61,079 bases of DNA from contig JACKBK010000021.1 in the NCBI GenBank assembly GCA_020634555.1, forward strand, positions 1 through 61,079, read 5' to 3'. Below, piece after piece: positions 34,443 to 42,683 of this stretch. The notes under the pieces are model-generated. The model ran no database searches and was not told where the DNA came from. It saw only the letters and a list, made by a program, of their open reading frames with translations. Position 1 is the first letter of the stretch. Each line of letters starts with the position of its first letter. Position numbers and translations under genes: made by a program. This DNA comes from Caldilineae bacterium (GTDB lineage: Bacteria; Chloroflexota; Anaerolineae; JAAEKA01).

Positions 34443-34820
34443 ATGGCTGTCGTTACGGTCAGCGCGGAGAATTTCAGACGCGAGCTAAGTAGATTACTGA
34501 ACCGGGTGGGCTATTCCGGCGATCATGTCTTGGTCAAAAGACATGGGGAGGAAATCGCAGTCGTAGTGCCAGTCGATCTTTATCAGGAATTGGACCTGTC
34601 AAGATGGGCAAAACCTGTGGAAAACAACGGATCCACACAGCCCGCATCCGGGCCTTTTTTTCCTGTGGAAGAAGTAGCCTCTCTGGCCGGCGAGATCGAG
34701 GCAGCCCGTGTTGACGCTGGCATCTCCTACGAGATGCTGTCCGAGGGCCTGCGAGCCGAACGGCTGAGAACGCTGCGCGAGAAATATCCGGACTATGCCG
34801 CACGCCACGAGACCAGTTGA
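34443..34820 (+). CDS. Phd/YefM-family antitoxin
   Basis: 125 residues from ATG 34443. The N-terminal half is a prevent-host-death DNA-binding fold: VTVSAENFRRELSRLLNRVG, HVLVKRHGEEIAVVVPVDLY. The C-terminal half (about 60-125) is longer and more charged than usual, with SLAGEIEAARVDAGISYEML, and should wrap the toxin. It neutralises the PIN toxin encoded by the next gene, which starts 26 bp before this one ends, and probably represses the shared promoter with it. Confidence 0.87.
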   Translation: MAVVTVSAENFRRELSRLLNRVGYSGDHVLVKRHGEEIAVVVPVDLYQELDLSRWAKPVENNGSTQPASGPFFPVEEVASLAGEIEAARVDAGISYEMLSEGLRAERLRTLREKYPDYAARHETS

Positions 34821-35256
34821 CCAACTCCGCGCGTTTGTCGATGCCGATGTATTGTTTCGCGCAGCAACGGCTTCTCACGACTATACGGCAGCGTTAGTCC
34901 TGCTACGGATGGCGGAGTTCACGCTATGGGATGTGGTCACAGCCGTCTACACGCTGGAGGAAGCGATTCGCAACCTCAGGCGACTGCTGCCTTCCCAGGA
35001 AGGGGCGTTTCTGCAACTGTTTGCCCGGTCCGTTCGTCTCATCGACGATCCAACTTCGGAGCAGATCGAGCAGTTCGAGACACAGGCTGACTGGAAAGAT
35101 GTCATCAATCTTGCAGCGGCCGCTCTGAACGGTGTTCACGTCCTGGTGACCTTCAACAAGCGCGATTACTATCCACAAAACGGTCCGCTGCGCATACTGA
35201 CGCCGGGTGAGCTGGTGTCGGAAGCGCGGCACGTCCTGTACCAGAACCTCAGTTAA
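34795..35256 (+). CDS. PIN-domain toxin (VapC-like)
   Basis: 153 residues, ATG 34795 inside the antitoxin gene. PIN features are AFVDADVLFRAATA (first Asp), TLEEAIRNL (Glu), DWKDVINLAAAAL (Asp) and VTFNKRDYY near the end. The order and the C-terminal NKRDY pattern fit the COG1569/PIN_3-like branch. It is a predicted RNase held inactive by the upstream antitoxin. Its overlap with that gene is typical. It is followed after 20 bp by the unrelated racemase-fold enzyme gene. Confidence 0.85.
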   Translation: MPHATRPVDQLRAFVDADVLFRAATASHDYTAALVLLRMAEFTLWDVVTAVYTLEEAIRNLRRLLPSQEGAFLQLFARSVRLIDDPTSEQIEQFETQADWKDVINLAAAALNGVHVLVTFNKRDYYPQNGPLRILTPGELVSEARHVLYQNLS

Positions 35257-35275
35257 CTGGCGCGTCTACGTTTTC

Positions 35276-36271
35276 ATGATCATCACCACTGTCGATGCAC
35301 ACACAGCGGGCGAGCCTTTCCGCGTCATCACCGGCGGGTTTCCCGAGCTGCCGGGCGACACGATTCTGGCGCGCCGTCGCTATGCCCGCGAGCATCTGGA
35401 CCACCTGCGGCGGGCGCTGATGTGGGAGCCGCGCGGCCATGCCGACATGTACGGCTGCATCGTCACGCCACCGGTAACGCCGGGCGCGGACCTGGGTGTG
35501 CTGTTCATACACAACGAGGGCTTCAGCACCATGTGCGGCCACGGCATCATCGGCATCGCCACCGTCGCGCTGGAAACCGGAATGCTGCCGGCCGGCGAGC
35601 CGGAGACGACTCTGCGCATCGACACCCCCGCTGGGCTGGTGACAGCGCACGCACTGGTTGACAGTGGCAAGGTGCGCAGCGTACGTTTCGAGAACGTGCC
35701 TTCCTTCGTGCTGGCGCTGGATCGCACCGTGGATGTGCCGGGATACGGCCGGGTGCGCTACGACATTGCCTTCGGCGGCGCCTTCTATGCATATGTTCAG
35801 GCCGAGGATCTGGAGCTGCGCTGCTTGCCGGCGGACTACCGCCGGCTCATCGAAGCGGGCGTGGCCGTCAAGCGGGCTGTCATGGCCGCCGGACCGATTT
35901 CGCACCCGTTCGAGGCTGATCTGAGCTTTCTGTACGGCACGATCTTCATCGACCCGCCTGAGGCGCCGGACTCCCACAGCCGCAACGTCTGCGTCTTTGC
36001 CGACGGCGAGGTGGACCGCTGCCCCACCGGCACCGGTGTCAGTGGCCGGCTGGCGCTGCACCATGCTCGCGGCGAGCTAGCCATCGATCAGTCCATCATT
36101 GTCGAAAGCATCATCGGCAGCCGCTTCTCCGGACGCGTGGTGGAAACAACCACCTTCGGACCGCATCCAGCGATAATCCCGGAAGTGACAGGCTCCGCGT
36201 ACATCACCGGACACCACGAGTTCATTATCGATCCCGACGACCCGCTGCGCGACGGCTTTCTCCTCCGCTAG
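35276..36271 (+). CDS. Proline racemase-fold enzyme, probable trans-3-hydroxy-L-proline dehydratase
   Basis: 331 residues from ATG 35276 (no strong ribosome site). The first catalytic site has FSTMCGHGIIG with Cys, as in racemases and epimerases. The second site reads DRCPTGTGVSG: the Cys found in proline racemase (SPCGTG) is Thr. Family members with this Cys/Thr pair are dehydratases that turn trans-3-hydroxy-L-proline into pyrroline-2-carboxylate. Other markers are TVDAHTAGEPFRVITGG at the start and GRVVETTTFGPHPAIIPEVT near the end. It fits the nearby amino-acid degradation genes. Confidence 0.88.
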   Translation: MIITTVDAHTAGEPFRVITGGFPELPGDTILARRRYAREHLDHLRRALMWEPRGHADMYGCIVTPPVTPGADLGVLFIHNEGFSTMCGHGIIGIATVALETGMLPAGEPETTLRIDTPAGLVTAHALVDSGKVRSVRFENVPSFVLALDRTVDVPGYGRVRYDIAFGGAFYAYVQAEDLELRCLPADYRRLIEAGVAVKRAVMAAGPISHPFEADLSFLYGTIFIDPPEAPDSHSRNVCVFADGEVDRCPTGTGVSGRLALHHARGELAIDQSIIVESIIGSRFSGRVVETTTFGPHPAIIPEVTGSAYITGHHEFIIDPDDPLRDGFLLR

Positions 36272-36274
36272 AGA

Positions 36275-36395
36275 CTGTTTGAAAAGTCGTCCACGCAGAC
36301 TTCGGAAGTCGCCGGGTTACCAGACGGAGGATATTTCAGCGGTAGCAGGCCGGTCGTTGCAGGAAATCGGCAACTTCCGAAGTCTCTTCAAACAG
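36275..36395. repeat. Nested inverted repeat of about 120 bp (MITE-like)
   Basis: Outer arms CTGTTTGAAAAG (36275-36286) and CTTCAAACAG (36386-36395); inner arms GACTTCGGAAGT (36298-36309) and ACTTCCGAAGTC (36373-36384), perfect over 12 bp. It begins four bases after the dehydratase stop. No coding sequence lies in the 352-bp gap 36272-36623. Confidence 0.65.
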
Positions 36396-36567
36396 CTTCT
36401 TAGGCCTGCGAGTCGACTGCGCGGATCACCTTGCCCGCGGACGGTGCGCGGTAACGCTGGCCAGCAGCTACGGCCTTTACAGCAAGGGATGGTGTCGTTT
36501 CGCCCCAAGTAGGCGCAAAACAGCGCGGAATATGACATTGGTCATGTATTTCGGTTGCCAACTCAGG

Positions 36568-36573
36568 TATAAT
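36568..36573 (+). promoter_or_regulatory. -10 element upstream of the CBS gene
   Basis: TATAAT at 36568-36573, 50 bp before the ATG; no clear -35 at the right distance. Confidence 0.4.
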
Positions 36574-36623
36574 GAGTCTGGCAGGGTGACAGCAGACGCG
36601 ATTTTTCCTTTGGCGAGAATTCA

Positions 36624-37073
36624 ATGACTGTAGTAGCAGACATCATGTCCGAGGTCGTGGTGACCGTGACACCGGACAGTTCCATCGGAGTTGCTATCGT
36701 ATTGATGAGCGAGGGCGGATTTCGACGCCTGCCCGTGGTGGAAGACGGCAGGCTGATTGGCATTGTCACCGACCGCGACCTGCGCCAGGCAACCAACTCG
36801 CCGCTGGTGCTGCGGGAGCGGTGGTACAGCGATTTCCTGCTTGATGCGATCAAAGTCAAGTCCTGCATGACGCCCAATCCCATTACTGTAGCCCGCACCA
36901 CCCCGGTGCTGGACGTCGTTCGGCTGTTACGGCAGCATAAGATCGGCGGCCTGCCGGTGGTGGAAAATGGCGCGGTGGTCGGGATCGTCACAACGACCGA
37001 CGTATTGGATTATCTGATTGTGCTCCTGGAAAGGGAGCAGGGCGAGGGTTCCGCCGAACAACAGCCGTTATAG
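36624..37073 (+). CDS. CBS-domain pair protein
   Basis: 149 residues. Two CBS motifs fill the protein: VADIMSEVVVTVTPDSSIGV...GGFRRLPVVEDGRLIGIVTDRDL and VKSCMTPNPITVARTTPVLD...KIGGLPVVENGAVVGIVTTTDVL. CBS pairs bind adenosyl nucleotides (AMP, ATP, SAM) and act as energy sensors. Standing alone, it presumably regulates a partner by contact. It lies just upstream of the 2-oxoacid:ferredoxin oxidoreductase operon, and a second such gene lies at the far end of the group, which suggests an energy-state link. Confidence 0.93.
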   Translation: MTVVADIMSEVVVTVTPDSSIGVAIVLMSEGGFRRLPVVEDGRLIGIVTDRDLRQATNSPLVLRERWYSDFLLDAIKVKSCMTPNPITVARTTPVLDVVRLLRQHKIGGLPVVENGAVVGIVTTTDVLDYLIVLLEREQGEGSAEQQPL

Positions 37074-37211
37074 CTGCTCACCGGTCATTCCCGCAAAGGA
37101 GCGAATGACGACACGATGAAGTTTCAGCAGTAACAAACAATCGGTGGATCGTTCAACTGAAACCCGCGGCAATGGCTGCCGCGACTTACCACAAGGATGT
37201 GGAGGTGTGTA

Positions 37212-37484
37212 ATGGCACGAGGTACTATCGTAGTCGAAACCAACCGCTGCAAGGGATGCGAGCTTTGCACGACCGTGTGTCCCCAGGATGTGTTGGCGAT
37301 GTCCGATTCGTTCAACGCGCGCGGCTATAAGCCGGTCGTATTGGTCGATCCCAAAAACAAGTGTACCGGATGCGCGCTGTGCGCTGTAATCTGTCCGGAC
37401 GCTGTGATCACTGTCTTCCGTCTCCCAAACGTGTCCAGAATGAGCCGCGCTCCGCTTGCCAGGGCGCAGGCTATGGCGGCCTGA
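37212..37484 (+). CDS. 2-oxoacid:ferredoxin oxidoreductase, delta (ferredoxin) subunit
   Basis: 90 residues from ATG 37212, with GGAGG eight bases before. Two [4Fe-4S] sites are complete: NRCKGCELCTTVCPQDVL and NKCTGCALCAVICPDAVI. A basic C-terminal extension follows. In this enzyme family the small subunit passes electrons from the thiamine active site to free ferredoxin. Gene order delta, alpha, beta, gamma (37.2-40.1 kb) is that of KorDABC/Vor enzymes. Confidence 0.93.
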   Translation: MARGTIVVETNRCKGCELCTTVCPQDVLAMSDSFNARGYKPVVLVDPKNKCTGCALCAVICPDAVITVFRLPNVSRMSRAPLARAQAMAA

Positions 37485-37497
37485 GGGGAGGCTGACA

Positions 37498-38646
37498 ATG
37501 GCAAAAGAACTATGGAAAGGCAACGAAGCAATCGCTGAAGCAGCGTTGCGCGCTGGGGTGGAGGCCTACTTTGGCTATCCGATCACGCCGCAGACCGAGC
37601 TGCTGGAATACATGGCGCGCGAGATACCCAAGTATCCCGGGCGCGTCTTTTTGCAGGCCGAAAGCGAGCTGGCCGCGGTCAACATGGTCTACGGCGCAGC
37701 CTGCGCCGGCGTGCGCGTGCTCAGCTCATCGTCCAGTCCCGGCATCAGCCTGATGACCGAGGGGCTGAGCTACATCGCCGGCACCGAGGTCCCAGCCGTT
37801 CTGGTAGACATCATGCGCGGCGGGCCGGGTCTGGGCAACATTATGCCCAGCCAAGGTGACTACTTCCAGATGACCAAGGCGTTGGGACATGGCGACTTTC
37901 ATCCCATCGTCCTGGCCCCGTCAACTGTCCAGGAGGCGGTCGATCTGACCTACGGTGCTTTCGAGCTGGCTGAAACCTACCGCACCGTGGTGGTCATCCT
38001 GGCCGACGGCGCGATCGGGCAGATGATGGAGCCGGTAGTGATGCCGCCTGCCAGGCCGGTGATGACCGAGCAAGAACGCGCCGACTGGGCGCTGCGTGGC
38101 GCCAAGGACCGCGAGCGCCGCATCCTGACCTCCCTGCACCTGAGCGCCGAAGGGTTGGAGCGCATGAACCAGGGGCTGCAAAACAAGCTGGCGCGCATCC
38201 AACAGAAGGAACTGCGCTGGCAGGAAACCATGACCGACGACGCTGACCTGCTGCTGGTCGCCTTTGGCACCGCGGGCCGCGTCTGCACGTCGGTTGTGAG
38301 CGCCGCGCGCCGTGCCGGCTTGAAGGTTGGACTGCTGCGGCCTATCAGCCTGTGGCCGTTCCCGGAGCAGCGCCTGGTGGAGTTGGCCGAGCGCGTGCAG
38401 CAGATTTTGGTGGTCGAGATGAACGCCGGCCAGATGGTGCTGGATGTCAAGGCCGCGGTGGCAGGTCGCGCGCCCGTGCATTTCTATGGGCGGATGGGCG
38501 GCGTTGTGCCGCTGCCGGACGAGATCAGCGCCCAGATCGACAAGCTGGTTTCCGAACCGGCCGGCGGAACCGGCTTCAAGACCGGCAGCAACAATGGCTA
38601 CGGACAGCCCAAGGCCATGCCGGCTGCCAATGGCGTCCGGGCGTAA
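37498..38646 (+). CDS. 2-oxoacid:ferredoxin oxidoreductase, alpha subunit (VorB/KorA type)
   Basis: 382 residues from ATG 37498 (GAGGGGAGG nearby). The N-terminal pyrimidine-binding domain has WKGNEAIAEAALRAGVEAYF, GYPITPQTELLEYMA and LQAESELAAVNMVYGAACAG; the region RVLSSSSSPGISLMTEGLSY and MRGGPGLGNIMPSQGDYFQ is diagnostic. The C-terminal transketolase-like domain contains GLLRPISLWPFPEQRL and VVEMNAGQMVLDVK. Closest in pattern to the branched-chain/2-oxoglutarate members. It makes acyl-CoA, CO2 and reduced ferredoxin from a 2-oxoacid and CoA. Confidence 0.93.
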   Translation: MAKELWKGNEAIAEAALRAGVEAYFGYPITPQTELLEYMAREIPKYPGRVFLQAESELAAVNMVYGAACAGVRVLSSSSSPGISLMTEGLSYIAGTEVPAVLVDIMRGGPGLGNIMPSQGDYFQMTKALGHGDFHPIVLAPSTVQEAVDLTYGAFELAETYRTVVVILADGAIGQMMEPVVMPPARPVMTEQERADWALRGAKDRERRILTSLHLSAEGLERMNQGLQNKLARIQQKELRWQETMTDDADLLLVAFGTAGRVCTSVVSAARRAGLKVGLLRPISLWPFPEQRLVELAERVQQILVVEMNAGQMVLDVKAAVAGRAPVHFYGRMGGVVPLPDEISAQIDKLVSEPAGGTGFKTGSNNGYGQPKAMPAANGVRA

Positions 38647-38661
38647 AGGAGGATCTGAACA

Positions 38662-39498
38662 ATGACACCAATCGCACTTGCTGATTACGATGTGGTCTAT
38701 CGCCGCCCAGATGCGCTGACCGACGTTCAGACCCACTACTGCCCTGGCTGCACCCACGGGCTGATCCACCGGCTCATCGGCGAAGTCATCGACGAGCTGG
38801 GAATCCGCGAAAATACGATCTGCGTCGCGCCGGTGGGCTGCGCCGTTTTCGCCTACAACTACTTTAACGTGGACGGCTGCGAAGCGCCGCACGGTCGCGC
38901 GCCGGCCATGGCAACCGGCATCAAGCGCGTCATCCCCGACCGGGTCGTCTTTACCTATCAGGGAGATGGCGACCTGGCAGCCATCGGCACCAACGAGATT
39001 ATCCACGCGGCCGGCCGCGGCGAGGACCTGACGGTCATCTTCGTCAACAACGCCAACTACGGCATGACCGGTGGCCAGATGGCTCCCACCACGTTGGCCG
39101 GCCAGGTGACGACCTCCAGCCCCTACGGCCGCGATGTCGATCTGGTCGGTATGCCGATGCGCGTCGCCGAGTTGATCAGTACCATCCCCGGTGCGTCCTA
39201 CGTCGTGCGCCGCTCAGTGCATAACGTCGCCAACATCAACAAGACCAAGGCGGCTATCAAGACCGCCTTTCAGGTGCAGATGGCGGGCCTCGGGTTGAGC
39301 ATGGTGGAGGTGCTCTCCTCCTGCCCAACCAACTGGCATATGTCGGCCGACGGGGCGCTGAAATGGATCGAAGACGCGATGATTCCCGTCTATCCGTTAG
39401 GCGATTATCGTGTGGCCGACGCCGTCGAACCACTGACCAAGCGCCGCCGGCCGGATCGTTCGCAGAACGGATCATTGGCAACCATCCCGGAGGAATAG
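38662..39498 (+). CDS. 2-oxoacid:ferredoxin oxidoreductase, beta subunit (thiamine diphosphate-binding)
   Basis: 278 residues from ATG 38662 (AAAGGAGG upstream). TPP-binding motif: TYQGDGDLAAIGTNEIIHAA with the Mg-binding GDG, and VNNANYGMTGGQMAPTT. The Cys in HYCPGCTHG near the N-terminus is conserved in the family. Joined to the alpha subunit it forms the catalytic core. It is 15 bp after the alpha gene. Confidence 0.94.
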   Translation: MTPIALADYDVVYRRPDALTDVQTHYCPGCTHGLIHRLIGEVIDELGIRENTICVAPVGCAVFAYNYFNVDGCEAPHGRAPAMATGIKRVIPDRVVFTYQGDGDLAAIGTNEIIHAAGRGEDLTVIFVNNANYGMTGGQMAPTTLAGQVTTSSPYGRDVDLVGMPMRVAELISTIPGASYVVRRSVHNVANINKTKAAIKTAFQVQMAGLGLSMVEVLSSCPTNWHMSADGALKWIEDAMIPVYPLGDYRVADAVEPLTKRRRPDRSQNGSLATIPEE

Positions 39499-39508
39499 GA
39501 GGAGAGTC

Positions 39509-40081
39509 ATGCAACAGGAAATCGTATTTTCCGGCTTTGGTGGCCAGGGCGCCCTGTTCGCCGGCCAACTGCTGGCTTATGCCGGTATGGACAACGACAA
39601 ACACGTCACCTGGATACCCTCCTACGGTCCGGAGATGCGCGGCGGCACAGCCAACTGCACGGTGGTCGTCGCGGACGAACCCATCGGCTCGCCGCTGGTG
39701 CGCCACCCCAGCGCGGTGATCGCGCTCAACCTGCCGTCGGTGGACAAGTACGAAGCTCTCGTCAAGCCGGGCGGGCTGCTGATCTACAACAGCTCGCAGG
39801 TAGATCGGCCCATCTACCGCACCGATATGCAGGTGATCCCAGTCCCGGCCAACGACATCTCCCAGGAGGAGACCAGCGCAGTAACCGGCGACTCGGGTGA
39901 CGCCCGGCTGGCCAACGTGGTGATGCTGGGCACTCTGGTGCAGGCGACGGGCATCCTGCCGCTGGAAGCCATTGAAGCGGCCCTTGAAGCGCATCTGCCA
40001 CAACGACATATGCGCTGGCTTGAACCGAACAAGATTGCACTGCGGCGAGGCGCCGCTTTGGCGGTGCCAGAAGCTGCCTGA
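39509..40081 (+). CDS. 2-oxoacid:ferredoxin oxidoreductase, gamma subunit
   Basis: 190 residues, GGAGGAG before the ATG. Markers are IVFSGFGGQGALFAGQLLAY, TWIPSYGPEMRGGTANCTV and NVVMLGTLVQATGILPLEAI. This subunit binds CoA in the assembled enzyme. It ends the four-gene operon; the universal stress protein gene starts ten bases later and may be carried on the same transcript. Confidence 0.94.
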   Translation: MQQEIVFSGFGGQGALFAGQLLAYAGMDNDKHVTWIPSYGPEMRGGTANCTVVVADEPIGSPLVRHPSAVIALNLPSVDKYEALVKPGGLLIYNSSQVDRPIYRTDMQVIPVPANDISQEETSAVTGDSGDARLANVVMLGTLVQATGILPLEAIEAALEAHLPQRHMRWLEPNKIALRRGAALAVPEAA

Positions 40082-40090
40082 TCGGAGGCA

Positions 40091-40537
40091 ATGGACGCCA
40101 TGTACAAGCAAATCTTGGTGCCTCTGGATGGATCGGCGTTGGCGGAAGAAGCGTTGGTCCATGCACGCTACCTGGCAGAGCGGTTCGGAAGCAAGATCAT
40201 TCTGTTGCGCGTTTTGGTGTCTCCTTACGCCATCGCCGCACCGGATCTAATTCTGGCCGGCTATGACGCCGCTGATGAAAACTTCGCGCAGGTCGCGCAA
40301 GAGTATCTACAAGGCGTTGCGGCCGACTTGCAGGCTGCCGGCTTTCAAGCTGTTGTGCGCACCTGCGAGGGACCGGTCGCTGAGGCGATCATCGACCACG
40401 CCAGCGAGATAGGCGTCGATATGATCGTCATGTCCACCCACGGGCGCGGCGGCCTGTCGCGTTGGGTGTACGGCAGCGTAGCCGACCGGGTCTTACAGGC
40501 TGCTCCCTGCCCAGTGCTGCTGGTGCGTGCCAAGTAG
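40091..40537 (+). CDS. Universal stress protein (UspA family)
   Basis: 148 residues (ATG 40091; ATG 40100 is an alternative, and the GGAGG at 40084-40088 lies between ideal distances for the two). One Usp domain: YKQILVPLDGSALAEEALVH with the ATP-contacting Asp, and MSTHGRGGLSRWVYGSVADR carrying the G-x2-G-x9-G-S/T nucleotide motif, so it should bind ATP. It follows the oxidoreductase operon and probably reports energy status, as the CBS proteins do. Confidence 0.93.
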   Translation: MDAMYKQILVPLDGSALAEEALVHARYLAERFGSKIILLRVLVSPYAIAAPDLILAGYDAADENFAQVAQEYLQGVAADLQAAGFQAVVRTCEGPVAEAIIDHASEIGVDMIVMSTHGRGGLSRWVYGSVADRVLQAAPCPVLLVRAK

Positions 40538-40556
40538 ACGTGATTGGCAATATCCC

Positions 40557-40590
40557 AAGTGACAGTCACTTCATGAGTCTGACTGTCACC
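40557..40590. repeat. GTGACTGTCAC-family palindrome
   Basis: AAGTGACAGTCACTT (40557-40571) is itself a 7-1-7 palindrome; GACTGTCACC (40581-40590) adds a second half. It lies between the stress-protein stop and the aminotransferase start. Confidence 0.6.
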
Positions 40591-40613
40591 TTTGCGATAA
40601 CAAGGAACATCCG

Positions 40614-41882
40614 ATGACTACCCCATGGAATTACCGCTATGCTCTGCGCACGGAGGGCATGGGCAGCTCCATCATTCGCGAGCTGTTGAAACTGACTGAA
40701 CAAGCGGACGTGATCTCTTTCGCCGGCGGCCTGCCGGCTCCTGAGGTCTTCCCCACCGAGGCGTTCAAAGCTGCCTCCGACAAGGTGCTGCGCGAGATGC
40801 CGGCCAAGGCGCTGCAATACAGCACTACAGAGGGCTACCTCCCGTTGCGCCAGCTTATCGTTCAGCACATGGCACGCTACGGTATCTACGCGCACGAGGA
40901 AAATGTGCTGATCACCTCCGGGTCGCAACAGGCGCTGGACCTGATCGGCCGGCTGCTGATCAACCCGGGCGACAAGATTCTCACCGAGCGCCCCACCTAT
41001 CTGGGCGCGCTGCAAGCCTGGGCAGCCTATCAGGCTCGCTACGTGACAGTACCCATCGACCAGGATGGTCTGCAAACTGAGCTGCTGGAGGAGGCGCTGC
41101 GGGCCGGCCCCAAGTTCATGTATATCCTGCCCAACTTCCAGAACCCCGGCGGCGTGACGATGTCGCTGGAACGACGCATGAAGCTGGTGCAGATGGCCGA
41201 CCACCACGGCGTCCCTATTGTTGAGGACGATCCCTACGGCCAGTTGCGCTATTCGGGCGAGCACCTGCCTCCCCTGGTGCGGCTGGACTGTGAGAATCTG
41301 GAAAGCCACGCCAGCAACGGCCGCGGCTATTTCAGCGGCAACATCCTGTATACCAGCACCTTCAGCAAGACGCTGGCGCCCGGTCTGCGGTTGGGCTGGA
41401 TCGTCGCGCCGGTGGATGTGCTCGCCCGCTGCGTACAGTGCAAGCAGGGCATGGATCTGCACACCAGCACCTTCACCCAAATGGTGGCCTACGAGGTCGC
41501 CAGGGATGGCAAGCTGGACCAGCACGTCAAGCTGATCCGCGAGGTGTACGCTGAGCGGCGCGATGTAATGCTGGCCGCCATGGATCGTTACTTCCCCAGC
41601 GAGGTGACGTGGACGCGGCCTGACGGCGGGCTATTCCTGTGGGCCTGGCTGCCGGAGAGCATTGACACGGCCGAGCTACTCAAGGAAGCCGTGGAGAACC
41701 ACCAGGTCGCGTTCGTGCCCGGCAATGCCTTCTATCCCGACGGCAGCGGCAAAAACACCATGCGCCTCAACTTCTCCATGGCCCGGCCTGAGAAGATCGA
41801 GGAAGGCATTCGCCGTCTGGGCGCGGTGTTGAAGGAGCGGCTGGCCAACGAGCAGCCGATGTTCGCGCTGGCAGCGCTCTAG
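40614..41882 (+). CDS. Class I/II aminotransferase, LysN/2-aminoadipate type
   Basis: 422 residues from ATG 40614 (AAGGAAC upstream). Fold-type I PLP enzyme: ISFAGGLPAPEVFP near the N-terminus, SGSQQALDLIGRLL, PNFQNPGGVTMSLERR with the Asn and Pro of the cofactor pocket, VEDDPYGQLRY, and the Schiff-base Lys in YTSTFSKTLAPGLRLGW. This matches LysN/aromatic 2-oxoacid transaminases without the MocR DNA-binding domain. It could feed 2-oxoacids (2-oxoadipate, 2-oxoisocaproate) to the ferredoxin oxidoreductase upstream. Confidence 0.93.
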   Translation: MTTPWNYRYALRTEGMGSSIIRELLKLTEQADVISFAGGLPAPEVFPTEAFKAASDKVLREMPAKALQYSTTEGYLPLRQLIVQHMARYGIYAHEENVLITSGSQQALDLIGRLLINPGDKILTERPTYLGALQAWAAYQARYVTVPIDQDGLQTELLEEALRAGPKFMYILPNFQNPGGVTMSLERRMKLVQMADHHGVPIVEDDPYGQLRYSGEHLPPLVRLDCENLESHASNGRGYFSGNILYTSTFSKTLAPGLRLGWIVAPVDVLARCVQCKQGMDLHTSTFTQMVAYEVARDGKLDQHVKLIREVYAERRDVMLAAMDRYFPSEVTWTRPDGGLFLWAWLPESIDTAELLKEAVENHQVAFVPGNAFYPDGSGKNTMRLNFSMARPEKIEEGIRRLGAVLKERLANEQPMFALAAL

Positions 41883-41886
41883 TCGG

Positions 41887-41970
41887 GAAGTTCGACTTTT
41901 TCGGCAAAGTCGAACTTCTGATGCATCTCGACCGCAAAGAAGTTCAACCTCTCTGAGGAAGTTGAACTTC
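41887..41970. repeat. Two hairpins of the GAAGTTCGAC family
   Basis: Hairpin 1: GAAGTTCGACTTT (41887-41899) with AAAGTCGAACTTC (41906-41918). Hairpin 2: GAAGTTCAAC (41939-41948) with GTTGAACTTC (41961-41970). The G-C pair of the first is A-T in the second, so the stem is kept while the sequence changes. They lie between the aminotransferase and CBS genes. Confidence 0.75.
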
Positions 41971-42092
41971 TGACACACTCATCCGCAGGGACGCGGAATC
42001 GCACCGGCTGCGCGGCCAGTGCGGCTCGTGCGTCCCTGTTGTTTGTGGCACGAAGGCCACTCCAATTCCCATAGCCAGAAAGGTGACAAGCC

Positions 42093-42554
42093 ATGGCGCA
42101 TAAAGTAGGCGATATCATGACCCCCGAGGTAATCACCATCGACGTCGATGCCGGCCTTGACGAAGCCCAGGCACTGATGGACGCCGAGGACGTGCGCCGT
42201 CTGCCCGTTGTGGACGAGGACGGCGACCTGGTGGGTATCCTCAGTTGGGGCGATCTGCGCGAGGCGACCTCGGTCGAGGCGGCGCAGACGCCGAGCCCCT
42301 ATGCGCCCGACGCGGAGGACGAATGGCTGACCGTGTGGGAGGCCATGACCCACGACCCCCTGGTTGTCACCCGCGACACCGAGCTGGTGGATGTAGTTGA
42401 GATGATGTTGGAGAACAAGATCGCAGGACTGCCTGTTGTCGAGTCACAGACCGGGCCAGGCCGTCGCCGTTTGACCGGCATCGTCACCGAAAGTGACATC
42501 TTTCGCCTGCTGATCAGGTTGTGGCGGGATGAGGCGCAACACGCGGCCGACTAA
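42093..42554 (+). CDS. CBS-domain pair protein
   Basis: 153 residues. Motifs: VGDIMTPEVITIDVDAGLDE, VRRLPVVDEDGDLVGILSWGDL, then an acidic spacer, AMTHDPLVVTRDTELVDVVE and KIAGLPVVESQ...RLTGIVTESDIF. Like the protein at 36.6 kb it is a stand-alone nucleotide sensor, but the two differ in the spacer (PSPYAPDAEDEW here). AAAGG lies upstream of the ATG. It closes the oxidoreductase/aminotransferase stretch. Confidence 0.93.
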   Translation: MAHKVGDIMTPEVITIDVDAGLDEAQALMDAEDVRRLPVVDEDGDLVGILSWGDLREATSVEAAQTPSPYAPDAEDEWLTVWEAMTHDPLVVTRDTELVDVVEMMLENKIAGLPVVESQTGPGRRRLTGIVTESDIFRLLIRLWRDEAQHAAD

Positions 42555-42670
42555 CATTCGCTCCAATCTTGCAAAACTGTCATGAAGAAGCGGCGTGTTG
42601 TTCATGCCGTTTTCATCCATATGTGGGATAAGGGGAGAGTCAGGTATTTCGGTCAACTACCGCGCGCGGG

Positions 42671-42676
42671 TATAAT
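42671..42676 (+). promoter_or_regulatory. -10 element for the large secreted esterase
   Basis: TATAAT at 42671-42676 in a GC-rich setting; -35 weak. The 125-nt leader that follows contains two hairpins of the GAAGTTCGAC family. Confidence 0.5.
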
Positions 42677-42683
42677 CGCATAG

